A stretch of 64,000 bases of DNA from Baylisascaris procyonis (Eukaryota > Nematoda > Chromadorea > Rhabditida > Ascarididae), in contig JAZARR010000210.1 of assembly GCA_037389465.1 (NCBI GenBank), positions 248,001-312,000 on the forward strand, read 5' to 3'. The translations under genes were made by a program, and so were the position numbers. Of the stretch, positions 63,230 through 64,000 are shown in pieces. The number at the start of each line of letters is the position of its first letter. The stretch's first letter is position 1. The notes below the pieces were generated by a model. That model made no database searches. It saw nothing but the letters and a program-made list of their open reading frames with translations, and was not told the origin of the DNA.

Positions 63230-64000
63230 AAAGACGAAAGAAAGGGGCGGGGAGGTGGAGTTCAAATCTGTCTGGGTGTGTGCGTGTATGGTGTTTCTTT
63301 TATGTGCAGTATAGAGGGGAGGGAGGTTCCATTTGGCATGTGTGTGGTGTGCGTGTGCGTTTTTGGGTGGGGGAGGAGGTCCTCGCTGTGCTATGTGTCT
63401 GCCAAGAGAGGAAAGTGTGCGTGCGCGTGTATATTTGTGTGCTGTGTGGTACGTTTCTGTTTGTGCGTGGTATAGAGGCGGGGGGGGCGAAGCCCCTTTT
63501 TCGATTTTGTTCGGTATGTGTGCTCCGGAGGGAGGGGGGCTTGTGGTGCGAATGGTCTTGCGCTGTGTGGTGTGTGCGTCTGTGCATGTGTGCGTGTCGG
63601 TATATGTATGCGTCCGCGTGTGCATGCGGTGCATCTGTGCCTGTGTGTACGTATCTGTCTCTCTCTGTGTGTGTGTGTGTGTGTGCGTTCCTGCGCTCGT
63701 CTCCATCCGTTTGTGTGCCTGTGCGCCCGTATCTATATACATGTGCGTGCCCGCGTCTGCGTGTATCCGTGCGTGTTCTTGTCTGCGTGCGTCCATGCAT
63801 ATATGTACGTGCGCGGCCTATATCAGCCCTCGCACGTCTGTCTGTGTGTCCGTTCTTGTCTGTAAGAATGTGCTTGTGCGTCCATGCACATCTGCGTCTG
63901 TGTCTCATGCGTTTGTGTATGCCTACGTCTGTCTGCGTGTCTCCCCCTGTGCGTATCCGTGTCTTCGTGCTTACACCTGTGAGTGTCTGTGTCTGCCTGT
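63230..64000 (+). repeat. GT/CT-rich simple-sequence block
   Basis: At least 770 bp, running off the window end, built from GTGTGCGTG, CTGTCTGTG and similar words with very little A on the + strand. A pure (GT)n run lies at about 63667-63685 and an eight-G run at 63480-63487. It is strongly T+G-skewed and alternates purine and pyrimidine, so it could adopt Z-DNA. Long open frames on both strands here, rich in Cys/Val on + and His/Thr/Arg on -, are consequences of this composition. It probably lies within an intron of the carrier gene. Confidence 0.9.

Noticed and set aside
63188..63908. Two overlapping minus-strand frames of 202 codons and a 115-codon + frame in the right-end block
   Set aside because: They are His/Thr/Arg-rich or Cys/Val-rich translations of GT/CT simple sequence, open in several frames at once, with no domain.

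Overview
The window is eukaryotic, AT-rich nuclear DNA, most likely from a chromadorean nematode. Three conserved genes run on the + strand. Their exons are short (about 70-260 bp) and split by GT-AG introns of roughly 250-2150 bp whose 3' ends mostly read TTTCAG or TTTTAG. The predicted proteins look nematode-like, and two of the three have a splice acceptor just upstream of the first possible ATG, as expected for spliced-leader trans-splicing. The long introns fit clade III or V parasites better than Caenorhabditis or Trichuris; I cannot name the species.

Layout. 1-16.5 kb is mostly non-coding, with short direct repeats, G-rich tracts, a GC-rich candidate exon at 2987-3136 and a doubtful minus-strand gene at 246-2568. 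16.5-29.55 kb holds an F-box/leucine-rich-repeat gene (FBXL2/FBXL20 type): nine secure exons from 19355 to 29554, plus two possible 5' coding exons. 29.6-34.3 kb has a phase-consistent chain of unrecognised + strand exons (32038-34035). 34315-55142 is a complete 25-exon cytosolic leucyl-tRNA synthetase of 1183 codons. 55.5-56.7 kb holds a candidate minus-strand gene for a small lysine-rich protein, tail-to-tail with the synthetase. 57257 to beyond the window end is a SLC25A39/40-type mitochondrial carrier whose last exon or exons lie outside. From about 63.2 kb to the end is GT/CT-rich simple sequence.

The three recognised genes are housekeeping genes for ubiquitin ligation at membranes, cytosolic leucine charging and mitochondrial glutathione transport. 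They are 2-5 kb apart and do not look like a tight operon. The most interesting unexplained items are the two unrecognised multi-exon genes, a frame-breaking cassette exon in the F-box gene, a perfect 30-bp inverted repeat in a possible divergent promoter, a 249-codon antisense open frame in the synthetase gene, and recurrent poly-G runs. I saw no CRISPR array, rRNA or convincing tRNA, and no prokaryotic or viral system.
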